Shown: positions 24,602 through 32,003 of the stretch, in pieces
Layout: each line of letters opens with the position of its first letter
How positions within the stretch are numbered: the stretch's first letter is position 1
NCBI GenBank assembly: GCA_014055465.1
Contig: WIAF01000005.1
Span: 186,001-250,000 of the forward strand
Direction: 5' to 3'
Length of the DNA stretch: 64,000 nt
Source: Nitrospira sp. CR1.1
GTDB taxonomy: Bacteria; Nitrospirota; Nitrospiria; Nitrospirales; Nitrospiraceae
Program-made: the position numbers and the translations under genes
Notes under the pieces: generated by a model
Told to the model about the DNA's origin: nothing
Database searches by the model: none
Seen by the model: the letters and a program-made list of their open reading frames with translations, nothing else

Positions 24602-27600
24602 TTACAACGTATGAGCCACAAACGCGTGCGCTCCGATGGCTTCACGGGCGACCTCCAGCAGATGGCGATGGTGGGTAAAGATCAGCACCTGGTTGCTTTC
24701 GGCGAACGTCGCCAAGGCCCGCAGGATGTGGGCGGCCCGTCGGTCATCCGAGGTGATGAGCGCATCATCGAGCACCAGCGGGATCTGTGGGTGCGCCGAA
24801 CGCCGCACATCGAGAGCCGCCAGCCTGAGCGAGAGGTACAACTGGTCTGCTGTCCCCTCGCTCATCTCATCGATCGTGACGCGCGCGCCGCCAGCCCGCA
24901 CCGCGCACAACAGCGGGTGGGCCTCGCTCTCGTCGGTCATGACCCGTTCATAGTCGCCACCGGTGACCAGTGAAAAGTACGCGGAGGCCTTCGTCATCAT
25001 GGGGGCCTGCGCCCGTTCACGGAAACGCCGCACCGCCTGCTGAAGTAATGCGCGAGCCAGTTTCAGCCTCGCCCAAGGCCTGATGGCTGAACGGTACCGC
25101 GCCGCGGCGGACTCCATGGCTTCCCGCGCCAATGCGGCGCGATCGGACGCATCGATGGCTTCCAGTGCCCGGCGAGTCTGCTCCTCGGTCCGCCGGGCAG
25201 CAGCCAGCTCTTCTTCGCTCGTGTTGATGTCAGTGCGACAACGCTCTCGCTCGCTCTCGATGGTCACGGCATCACGATCGGCCAGGCATCGACGCAGTTC
25301 CTCTTCTGAGCGGGAAGAGGCTTGCGCCAACTGCTGCCGCGCCTGAGCCAGCAACCTGGCCGCCTCACGTTTGCGCCACGCCGCCTCCTCAATCTGTGAC
25401 AAGAATTCGGCGGATGTGACGCCGGCGGCGGCGCAGAGTCTCGTTAACGTGGCCCGCTGTGCAGCCTGCTCCGATGCCGCGCGCCGACGCAGATCCTGTG
25501 CCTTTCGCTGATCGCGCGCGAGCGTCACGCGCTCCTGTTCTGCGGCCCGGGCCGCAATGATCCTGGTCCGTAAACGATCTGCAAAGTCATCGACCATCTG
25601 AGGCGCCGGTTCCCCCAACAAGACAGCAACCTGATTGGCTTGAGCCGCCACATCATCGAGGAGAACCTGCGCTTGCGCCTGCCGCTGCCGCGCCTCACCC
25701 AACGCCGCCGCCTGACGCGCCAGGCTATCCAACTCATCAAGCCGTACCTTGAAGGCATCTGGTACCGTCTCAGGCGAGAGACAGAGCCGCGTATGCCACT
25801 GCCGCAGCGCCGCTTGATGACGCTGTACGGCAGTCTCTGTCTCGGCAATCGACCGGATCACCTGTTCACGCTCGACTCTTTGAGCCTCCGCCGCCTGCTT
25901 CTTGGCACTTCTCGCCGCATCCGCTTCGACGGCCTGCCGTTCCCATCGCGACGCCTCTTCGATCAGCGAGGGGAGGGCTTGTACGGCTGACCCATTCACC
26001 TCGGCAAACGCATGGCCAAGCGCAGAGAACGCGCTCGTGAGTTTCGACACAGCGGCGCTCGTCTCTTCTCGCACTCGCTCGCGATCAGCCTGTAACAAGC
26101 TCACCCGCTCCGCCAGGCGCAGGGCATCGATCCTCCGCCCTTGCCATTCTCGTAACGGCTCGGGAGCGAGGTCGGGAAGCCCCGCGTTTTTCAAGCGGCT
26201 GGCCCATGCCATCAGGATGGTTCCACGATCGGCCAACAACCCGGCGATCCGGCGTTCGATTTCCGCGCCACGCGCTTCCATCAACTCGATCCGCCCCGAA
26301 CATTCTTCAAGACCGGCTGCGCGTTTCGCGTCAACGCGCAGCAGATCGGCCTGCCGGTCCGCCTCACCCACCGCCGCCTCGAAGGCCTCTGGAGCAACCC
26401 TGGTGGTATCGAAGCCCAGCGCCAGTTGATCCCGCTCCCGCGCCTGGTCGATGTAGGCCCGTCGGATTGCCGCCCAACTGTCGTCACGTCTGGTGCGGGC
26501 CTGGCGCAGGGTTTCGGCTGTCACCACTTCCCCCTCGGCAGCCAGTTGCCTGAGTCGCACGCGTTGCCCTTCCAGATCACGCTCCAGCAACTTCCGCTCT
26601 TCCTGCAGCTTGCTGACGGCCTCATCCGCGTCCGCTAGGTCCTTCCTCGTCTCGGCAATCTGCGCATCCAGAAGCGGCTGGGTCGCCCGCAACGCCCGGT
26701 CGGAGGCGAGGCCGACATCAGCCAGCGCCTGTTCCAGCGTCGGCTCCAGTTCACGGAGCTGTCGGTCCACCTCACTCTGCCGCCGGACCACATCGCCTAG
26801 CGACTGCGCCTCTCGAAGGGCAGAGGCAAGGCGCTGTCTGGCAGCAGAATCACCGACTGGGGCGATGATCTCCCGATCGGCTTGCATCGCTTCATCAAGC
26901 CCAGCGGCACGCTCTCGATACTGTTCAAGTCGGTCGGTCAATCGACTCATCTGGGCCATATGCTCGTCCAGCGCAAGCCGATCAGCGGCAGCCGGCACGG
27001 CTTCCAGCACCTGCCGTAACTCGCGTCCTGGCGCCATCCGCGCGAGGGACAAGGCAAGCTCGGTTTCAAGCTTCGTCATCACCGCACGCCCCTGGTGCAT
27101 CTCGGTCCGATGACCAGCCACGGCAGCCGCCGCCGTCACCACACGTTCGATGGCGCCCGCATGTTCAATCAGCAATGGCTCCACCACCAGGTCCTTGAGC
27201 GCAGCCGTGCACCGTTCCTCCTCGCTCTCCGCTTCTCTGAGATTCCGTTGCGCATGATCGAGCGCCTGCAACGCCGCCAACCGTTCTTCCCTGGCCTGCT
27301 CGGGCAAATCAGGAACCTCGGCCAGTGAGACCAACAAGGTCGACACCGCAGCAGCCTCCCGCAACAGGGGCTCGACCGTTCGCAGTTCGGTCAACTCATG
27401 CTCCCGCCGACGCAGCGTCTCCAACGCTCGACTGACCTCGGCCACCGCCGCCACAGCGGCTTCGTGCGCGCGATTCACGGACTGCCATTCCGCCGGTTTC
27501 GTCTGTGCGTCACGCCAGACCTGCCGTTGCTCATCCAGGCGGCGGCGCGCGTCATTGATCACCGCGTTCTGCGCCCGGCCATGCGAGCTATAGAGTTTTT

Positions 27601-28132
27601 TCGCGTCGACCTCCAACGATTCCAACAAGGCTGCGATTCCGCTCGTTCCTGCGCTGGCTTCGAACAGAGCCACTCCCACGTCCCCCTCGCCGCGCAGCAG
27701 GATTTTCCCCCCTTCGCGCAACCGGGCGTGGTTGAGTCCGAACATGGCTTCGAATTCACCCCGCTCCATCCCGCCGGTCAACTCCTGTTCAAGCCCGGCT
27801 GCGAGGGGAAGCGCCGCGTCCGGCTGCTCCGTTTCGACGTTGAGCCGCGAGAGTGTGACCCCCTTGCCCTTGCGCCGCACGCACCCGATCTGTTCCCCTG
27901 CATGCGTGAGGAAGATCCCGCCGATGCGTAGTTCGTTCGCCGCGTGGAGAAAATCATCGGGGCTGCGCAAAGGAATGCCGAATCGCAGGTCCATCATGGC
28001 GCGTAATGCCGACGACTTGCCCGCTTCGTTGGAACCGTAAATCAGATGCAGATCGGCGCCACCGCCAGACAAGTCCAGCGTCTTCCCGGTGAAGGGGCCG
28101 AAGGCCTGGAGCAGGAGCTTGAGCAGCTTCAT
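24602..28132 (-). CDS. Large SMC/RecF-type ATPase, YhaN-like (SbcC analogue)
   Basis: The 1176-aa protein has an N-terminal ABC half with Walker A YGSNEAGKSSALRAMM, then some 900 residues of coiled coil rich in Arg, Glu, Ala and Gln, and a C-terminal half with signature MSEGTADQLYLSLRLAAL and Walker B IPLVLDDALITSDD. The opening LLLQAFGPFTGKTLDLS and DLHLIYG fit YhaN rather than classical SbcC. It should partner the adjacent nuclease to process DNA ends or hairpins. Its ATG overlaps the nuclease stop by four bases. Confidence 0.88.
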   Translation of the reverse strand: MKLLKLLLQAFGPFTGKTLDLSGGGADLHLIYGSNEAGKSSALRAMMDLRFGIPLRSPDDFLHAANELRIGGIFLTHAGEQIGCVRRKGKGVTLSRLNVETEQPDAALPLAAGLEQELTGGMERGEFEAMFGLNHARLREGGKILLRGEGDVGVALFEASAGTSGIAALLESLEVDAKKLYSSHGRAQNAVINDARRRLDEQRQVWRDAQTKPAEWQSVNRAHEAAVAAVAEVSRALETLRRREHELTELRTVEPLLREAAAVSTLLVSLAEVPDLPEQAREERLAALQALDHAQRNLREAESEEERCTAALKDLVVEPLLIEHAGAIERVVTAAAAVAGHRTEMHQGRAVMTKLETELALSLARMAPGRELRQVLEAVPAAADRLALDEHMAQMSRLTDRLEQYRERAAGLDEAMQADREIIAPVGDSAARQRLASALREAQSLGDVVRRQSEVDRQLRELEPTLEQALADVGLASDRALRATQPLLDAQIAETRKDLADADEAVSKLQEERKLLERDLEGQRVRLRQLAAEGEVVTAETLRQARTRRDDSWAAIRRAYIDQARERDQLALGFDTTRVAPEAFEAAVGEADRQADLLRVDAKRAAGLEECSGRIELMEARGAEIERRIAGLLADRGTILMAWASRLKNAGLPDLAPEPLREWQGRRIDALRLAERVSLLQADRERVREETSAAVSKLTSAFSALGHAFAEVNGSAVQALPSLIEEASRWERQAVEADAARSAKKQAAEAQRVEREQVIRSIAETETAVQRHQAALRQWHTRLCLSPETVPDAFKVRLDELDSLARQAAALGEARQRQAQAQVLLDDVAAQANQVAVLLGEPAPQMVDDFADRLRTRIIAARAAEQERVTLARDQRKAQDLRRRAASEQAAQRATLTRLCAAAGVTSAEFLSQIEEAAWRKREAARLLAQARQQLAQASSRSEEELRRCLADRDAVTIESERERCRTDINTSEEELAAARRTEEQTRRALEAIDASDRAALAREAMESAAARYRSAIRPWARLKLARALLQQAVRRFRERAQAPMMTKASAYFSLVTGGDYERVMTDESEAHPLLCAVRAGGARVTIDEMSEGTADQLYLSLRLAALDVRRSAHPQIPLVLDDALITSDDRRAAHILRALATFAESNQVLIFTHHRHLLEVAREAIGAHAFVAHTL

Positions 28133-29388
28133 GGCCCTGCTCCGGAATCGGTCAGGCGCGCCAAGACGGTCGCTTCGGCGTCCATGACAAGGGCCTTCAA
28201 CTCGGTCAGGTCGTCGAGCCTCGCCACATCGCCAGCCGCTACCTCCTGCGGAACAGAACCCAGCAAATCCCCGATTTCATCCTGTGCCAGCCGAAGCAAC
28301 TCCGCCTCGTCCCCGACGATCGAATCCACGAGGCGGACGAGTTCACCCACAGCATCCTGGCGTTCCGCGGTTCTGGCGCGATCCAGCGGCGCCGCCAGTT
28401 CCAGCCGCACTTGCTCAATCCATATCTCCGCCTCACCGATATCCTGCGCCGCGCCATACATGGCCGCAGCCAGGGTACCGGGTTGGTTCGCTTCCACCCG
28501 GTGCAACTCCGTGGTGCCCGTCAGCGTCACACGCACCGCATGCAAACGATCTCCAGCACCAGCGAGCGCTGGTTCGAGCGCGCGCCGAAACACATCGCTT
28601 AACGCATCGAGCTTGTGAATGCCATCCAGCGGCACGACCACTTGACTCCAGCGCACAACATCCAGCGCCAGGAACTCGCTCTCGATCCGCCCCGCTTCAA
28701 CCGTCACCAACTCACAGCCCTTCGCACCGGTTTCCTTCACATGCCGGCCTTGCAGGTTCCCCGGAAACAGGACACGCGGCCGTTCGCACACGAGTTCCCG
28801 CGCGTGCACATGTCCAAGGGCCCAATAGTCGTATTCCTTGTTCAGCAACGTCGGCAGATCCGTCGGCGCATAGGTATCATGGCCGGCCCGCCCGGTCAGA
28901 CTCGTGTGCAGCAAGCCGATATTAAAGAAGCCCGGCACGGGAGCGGGATAGGACGGCACGAGATCCTCATCGACCGCCCGATCCGGGAAACTGCGCCCGT
29001 GAATTGCCGTTGAAAGGTGGTCGAGCCGGACCGTCTGGGCAGTGCGGCTGGAAAACACGGTGACATTCGGCGGCAGGATGAGCTGTTTGGAGATGACCCC
29101 CTGCGCATCATGATTGCCTTGAACGATGAAAACCCGAATCCCTTCTCGCTCCAACCGAACCATCTGCCCGCGAAAAAAGAGGCCGGTGTGGAAGTCCTGC
29201 CAATCGCAGTCGTAGATATCCCCGGCGAACAAGATGAAATCCACCCGTTCGGCCAGCGCCCGGTCCACCAACCGTTCGAACGCACTCCGTGTCGCGGTCC
29301 GCAGCCGCGCAACGGGCGCGCCGTCGTAGCGATCGAGCCCACGCAAGGGACTATCGATATGCAGGTCTGCGGCGTGGATGAAGCGCAT
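28129..29388 (-). CDS. SbcD/YhaO-like DNA repair metallophosphoesterase
   Basis: The 419-aa nuclease has the calcineurin-like motifs FIHAADLHID (D-x-H), LFAGDIYD (GD), VQGNHDAQG (GNHD), GLLHTSL and ALGHVHARE (GHxH), which ligate two Mn ions. The C-terminal 150 residues are helical and acidic and probably bind the coiled-coil ATPase. It is followed without a gap by the YhaN-like gene, making an Mre11-Rad50-type unit. Upstream is a strong 16-bp inverted repeat and the metallothionein gene on the same strand. Confidence 0.9.
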   Translation of the reverse strand: MRFIHAADLHIDSPLRGLDRYDGAPVARLRTATRSAFERLVDRALAERVDFILFAGDIYDCDWQDFHTGLFFRGQMVRLEREGIRVFIVQGNHDAQGVISKQLILPPNVTVFSSRTAQTVRLDHLSTAIHGRSFPDRAVDEDLVPSYPAPVPGFFNIGLLHTSLTGRAGHDTYAPTDLPTLLNKEYDYWALGHVHARELVCERPRVLFPGNLQGRHVKETGAKGCELVTVEAGRIESEFLALDVVRWSQVVVPLDGIHKLDALSDVFRRALEPALAGAGDRLHAVRVTLTGTTELHRVEANQPGTLAAAMYGAAQDIGEAEIWIEQVRLELAAPLDRARTAERQDAVGELVRLVDSIVGDEAELLRLAQDEIGDLLGSVPQEVAAGDVARLDDLTELKALVMDAEATVLARLTDSGAGP

Positions 29389-29426
29389 GAAGCACTGGAT
29401 TCCTGGATTGCCTGATCACCGTCACG

Positions 29427-29461
29427 TCGTGCGGCCCATGAGTCTCTCATGGGCCGCACGA
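29427..29461. terminator. Perfect 16-bp inverted repeat between metallothionein and nuclease genes
   Basis: TCGTGCGGCCCATGAG and CTCATGGGCCGCACGA are exact complements separated by only three bases (TCT). This very stable hairpin lies 122 bp after the metallothionein stop and 38 bp before the nuclease start. No T tract follows on either strand, so it may be a factor-assisted terminator, an mRNA stabiliser or an operator. Confidence 0.6.
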
Positions 29462-29583
29462 GAGCGGCGCGATCACGCATGATACGCGAGTGGCGAAGTC
29501 CTCACAATGCCGGCGCAGATGGATGTGTCAGTGACAATCCGCGTCCCGGCCCGCCACAATCCGGCGGGCGAGGCACAACCGCC

Positions 29584-29745
29584 CTACCGACCGGCCGTTT
29601 GCTTGCGGCAACCACATTGGCAATTGGTTTGCTCGCAGCGACAGGCGTTGGCCTGGCATCCACAGGAACAGGATGCGCATTCGCAGGTTCCGCAACAGCT
29701 TGTCTTGGCAATCTTCTGCACGGGGGTTCTTTTCATGTCGGCCAT
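29584..29745 (-). CDS. Metallothionein-like cysteine-rich protein (53 aa)
   Basis: This short gene encodes 53 residues with 12 cysteines: MADMKRTPVQKIAKTS, then CC-x2-CxC-x2-CxCxC-x4-CxC-x4-CxCxC (residues 17-46), ending RKQTAGR. It has no histidine, aromatic residue or membrane span, as in metal-thiolate cluster proteins; the spacing differs from the histidine-containing SmtA type. A strong AAAGGAG lies eight bases before the ATG. It is divergent from an ECF sigma gene with a cysteine-rich tail, suggesting metal-induced expression. Expected role: cytoplasmic binding of Cu(I), Zn or Cd. The metal cannot be told from sequence. Confidence 0.82.
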   Translation of the reverse strand: MADMKRTPVQKIAKTSCCGTCECASCSCGCQANACRCEQTNCQCGCRKQTAGR

Positions 29746-29795
29746 GGCGGGTCTCCTTTGAGATGCCGACGCGTGATTGCGTCGTCACAAAGGCT

Positions 29796-29821
29796 GACGT
29801 ATGCCTCCCGGAAACCTTACA
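29796..29821 (-). promoter_or_regulatory. Candidate ECF-type promoter of the metallothionein gene
   Basis: On the reverse strand TGTAAGG (29821-29815) and CGTC (29799-29796) are 15 bases apart, resembling ECF promoters that combine a TGTAA-type -35 with a CGTC -10. The predicted leader would be about 45 bases. It lies in the 106-bp gap shared with the sigma factor gene, which could itself be autoregulated. Sequence-based guess only. Confidence 0.35.
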
Positions 29822-29851
29822 GTTCTACACACAGTTTGGTAAGCTGCTCCC

Positions 29852-30439
29852 ATGAGCCTCGAATCAAATACCTCGACAGCTCTCTCGCCGGAGGCCATTG
29901 CGCAACTGGTGAAGGGACACCGTGAGTTCCTGGCCTTCTTGGAACGGCGTGTGGAATCTCGCGCCGTGGCAGAAGATATTTTACAGACGGCCTTTACCCG
30001 TGGATTGGAGCGCGGGGCCGGCGTGCAGGACGAAAAGGTCGTCGCCTGGTTCTATCGGGTGCTCCGCAACGCCGTAATCGATCACTACCGGCAGCGCTCC
30101 ACCACCGCGCGAGCGATGGAAGCCTGGGGGCGAGAATTTCCGGATGTGCAGGAGCCGGAAGCGGAGCTGCGGCAGGAGATCTGCCGGTGCGTCTCGGGCC
30201 TGTTGGAGACGCTCAAGCCGGAATATCGCGAGGCCCTGCGGATCGTGGATCTGGAAGAAGGCAAGCTGAAAGATCTCGCTCAACAGTCAGGCATCACCGC
30301 CGAAAATGCGGCGGTTCGCGTGCATCGAGCCAGGGCGGCGCTGCGTCGCCAAATCGAAAAGGCCTGCGGTACCTGTTCCATTCACGGCTGTTTGGATTGT
30401 TCCTGTGAGTCATCCGGCGGATCGACTTGCGGAACATGA
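29852..30439 (+). CDS. ECF sigma factor with cysteine-rich C-terminal domain (CorE/ECF44-like)
   Basis: The 195-aa protein has sigma region 2 (residues about 20-90, DILQTAFTRGLERG, VVAWFYRVLRNAVIDHYRQ) and region 4 (about 115-170, LKPEYREALRIVDLEEGKL, ENAAVRVHRARAALRRQIE). A tail of about 25 residues follows: CGTCSIHGCLDCSCESSGG, then CGT. It has six cysteines and a histidine. CorE of Myxococcus xanthus, founder of ECF44, is switched by metal binding to such a tail and needs no anti-sigma factor. None is encoded nearby here. Divergence from the metallothionein gene supports a metal-responsive role. Confidence 0.88.
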   Translation: MSLESNTSTALSPEAIAQLVKGHREFLAFLERRVESRAVAEDILQTAFTRGLERGAGVQDEKVVAWFYRVLRNAVIDHYRQRSTTARAMEAWGREFPDVQEPEAELRQEICRCVSGLLETLKPEYREALRIVDLEEGKLKDLAQQSGITAENAAVRVHRARAALRRQIEKACGTCSIHGCLDCSCESSGGSTCGT

Positions 30440-30473
30440 GGGACACGCAGCAGCTGACACCCGGACGCTATTC

Positions 30474-30503
30474 TTGCATTTGGCGCGACTGGCCCCGTAT
30501 GCT
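30474..30503 (+). promoter_or_regulatory. Sigma70-like promoter of the toxin-antitoxin/HesB-like genes
   Basis: TTGCAT (30474-30479) and TATGCT (30498-30503) are 18 bases apart. The expected start lies within about three bases of the antitoxin ATG at 30513 and there is no ribosome site, so the mRNA is probably leaderless. Confidence 0.45.
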
Positions 30504-30512
30504 CGAAACATC

Positions 30513-30731
30513 ATGACCCAACCGACTATCACCATATCCAATTTAAGCCTGACGGAACTCAAGAACCTGGTCGAAGGGATCGTGGACGACCGATTACGCA
30601 CGCTGCTGGGTGACCCGGATCTCGGCGCGCCCCTCGGCGAGTCGGTTCGCGATCGCCTCAAGCAATCCCTGGCTTCGACGGAACGCATCACCGGTGACGA
30701 AGTAGCCGACAAACTCGGCCTGCGGTGGTGA
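30513..30731 (+). CDS. Antitoxin of a RelE/ParE-type pair
   Basis: The 72-aa protein reads MTQPTITISNLSLTELKNLV, EGIVDDRLRTLLGDPDLG, then a helical tail with ITGDEVADKLGL. It is acidic and helix-rich like antitoxins, and lies one base before a RelE-like toxin gene. The DNA-binding family is not clear. The pair forms a cassette with the following HesB-like gene only five bases further on. The start was chosen because a good promoter ends just before it. Confidence 0.7.
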   Translation: MTQPTITISNLSLTELKNLVEGIVDDRLRTLLGDPDLGAPLGESVRDRLKQSLASTERITGDEVADKLGLRW

Positions 30732-30732
30732 T

Positions 30733-31008
30733 ATGCCCTGGTTTCGCTTAGCCTTCCGGCCTGATGTGATTACCGACTTGAGCGCTGCCGACCCAACCAT
30801 GGCGCAACGGTTGTTCGACAAGACGAAGTGGCTGGCCTCCAATGTGGATAATCTGCGCCATGAGCCGGTCGCTGCCGACCTGCCCGGGATCCATAAATAT
30901 GCGGTGGGCGACTGGCGGATTTTCTATTCGATCGACCGGACCGAACAACTTGTAGACATTCACCACATCCAGCACGCGGCGTCGACTCAACGGGCTAGAC
31001 CAGCCTGA
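30733..31008 (+). CDS. RelE/ParE superfamily toxin
   Basis: The 91-aa protein carries the RelE-type pattern: an early helix (DPTMAQRLFDKTKWLASN), then LPGIHKYAVGDWRIFYSID and EQLVDIHHIQH. This is the core beta sheet with the G-D-W-R-I-F-Y strand of plasmid-stabilisation/RelE toxins. They usually cleave mRNA at the ribosome or inhibit gyrase. It is translationally linked to the antitoxin (one-base gap). Confidence 0.82.
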   Translation: MPWFRLAFRPDVITDLSAADPTMAQRLFDKTKWLASNVDNLRHEPVAADLPGIHKYAVGDWRIFYSIDRTEQLVDIHHIQHAASTQRARPA

Positions 31009-31013
31009 CCACG

Positions 31014-31319
31014 ATGAATCTCACCTGGACCGCCATCGAACGGTTGCGCAAGTTGATCGAGGAACATCCGGACGATCCGGTCGTACGGATTACGTTACGC
31101 GACGTGGATGCGCAACGCCTGTCCCTCTCGATTACTCTGGAACCTGCAGCGCAGGAAGAGGATGAGGTGCAGCACATTGAAGGCCTCACCGTGGCGCTGG
31201 ATCGGGCGAGCGTGCACCGCACAAACGGAATGACCGTGGACTTTCAGACGGACAAGGGATTCACCTTCGTGCATCCGCCGGCTGAGGAATTAGGGCTCAT
31301 CATGCCCAGCCGCAACTAA
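31014..31319 (+). CDS. HesB/IscA-like protein without cysteines
   Basis: The 101-aa protein has the A-type carrier outline: MNLTWTAIERLRKLIEEHPD, VRITLRDVDAQRLSLSITLE, GLTVALDRASVHRTNG, MTVDFQTDKGFTFVHPP. It corresponds to IscA-like proteins, but all three iron-sulfur cysteines are absent. Cluster binding is therefore unlikely and the protein may be a structural or regulatory relative. It starts five bases after the toxin stop, so it belongs to the toxin-antitoxin transcript. Family call is by pattern. Confidence 0.7.
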   Translation: MNLTWTAIERLRKLIEEHPDDPVVRITLRDVDAQRLSLSITLEPAAQEEDEVQHIEGLTVALDRASVHRTNGMTVDFQTDKGFTFVHPPAEELGLIMPSRN

Positions 31320-31426
31320 AGGCGTGAGACGTGAAAGGTGAAACGTAATAGGCGCCGGATGGGGAAAGCAGGAAACGCGAAACGTAAGGAGTCGTTTCAC
31401 GTTTTACTTTTCACGTTTCACGCCTC
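31320..31426. repeat. GTGAAAC-type inverted repeat between convergent genes
   Basis: AGGCGTGAGACGTGAAAGGT (from 31320, continuing GAAACGTAA) is mirrored by the stretch ending TTTTCACGTTTCACGCCT (about 31394-31425), with further internal copies of GAAACG. The arms of about 29 bp pair with a few mismatches. The block lies exactly between two stop codons and may serve as a bidirectional terminator. Confidence 0.7.
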
Positions 31427-31969
31427 TTACGATTTCATTCGAGGGAAGACGCTGCCGAAATGCATGGTGAAGGCGCCACGGGCCACGTCGGCGACGTAGC
31501 GTTCGAGGGCTTCGGTGATCACGGGAAAGGCCAGATCGTCCCACGGGATGGCGTCCAGCGAGAACAGTTGCACATCGAGACTTTCCGTGCCGGGTTTGAA
31601 TTCCGGCTTGCGCATGGAGCCGCGAAAGATCATGTGCACCTGGCTGATACGGGGCAGGCTCAGGACGGCATACAAGGACGTGATGTCCACTTCGGCATGG
31701 GCTTCTTCAAACGTTTCGCGAACCGCGGCCTGCTCAGTGCTTTCCCCGATTTCCATGAAACCGGCCGGGAACGTCCAGTGACCGATGCGAGGCTCGATCG
31801 CCCGGCGGCAGAGCAGAATTTTATCTTCCCACTCAGGAATACAGCCGGCGACGATTTTTGGATTGATGTAATGGACGACCTGGCAGGTTTCGCAGACGAA
31901 CCGCGGCAGGTTATCGCCGGGAGGAATTTTTTTCGACAGCCCGGCCCCACACTCGCTGCAGAATTTCAT
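31427..31969 (-). CDS. Nudix hydrolase with N-terminal zinc ribbon
   Basis: The 180-aa protein starts MKFCSECGAGLSKK and has CxxC pairs at residues 4-7 and about 26-29 (VCETCQ), the small zinc ribbon found in many Nudix proteins. The Nudix core is GFMEIGESTEQAAVRETFEE. It probably hydrolyses a nucleotide or NAD-type diphosphate; the exact substrate is open. It diverges from the RlmL-like gene with 34 bases between starts. Confidence 0.88.
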   Translation of the reverse strand: MKFCSECGAGLSKKIPPGDNLPRFVCETCQVVHYINPKIVAGCIPEWEDKILLCRRAIEPRIGHWTFPAGFMEIGESTEQAAVRETFEEAHAEVDITSLYAVLSLPRISQVHMIFRGSMRKPEFKPGTESLDVQLFSLDAIPWDDLAFPVITEALERYVADVARGAFTMHFGSVFPRMKS

Positions 31970-32003
31970 TGCGGCTCCCGATCACGACGAGAAAACGACA
32001 GAA

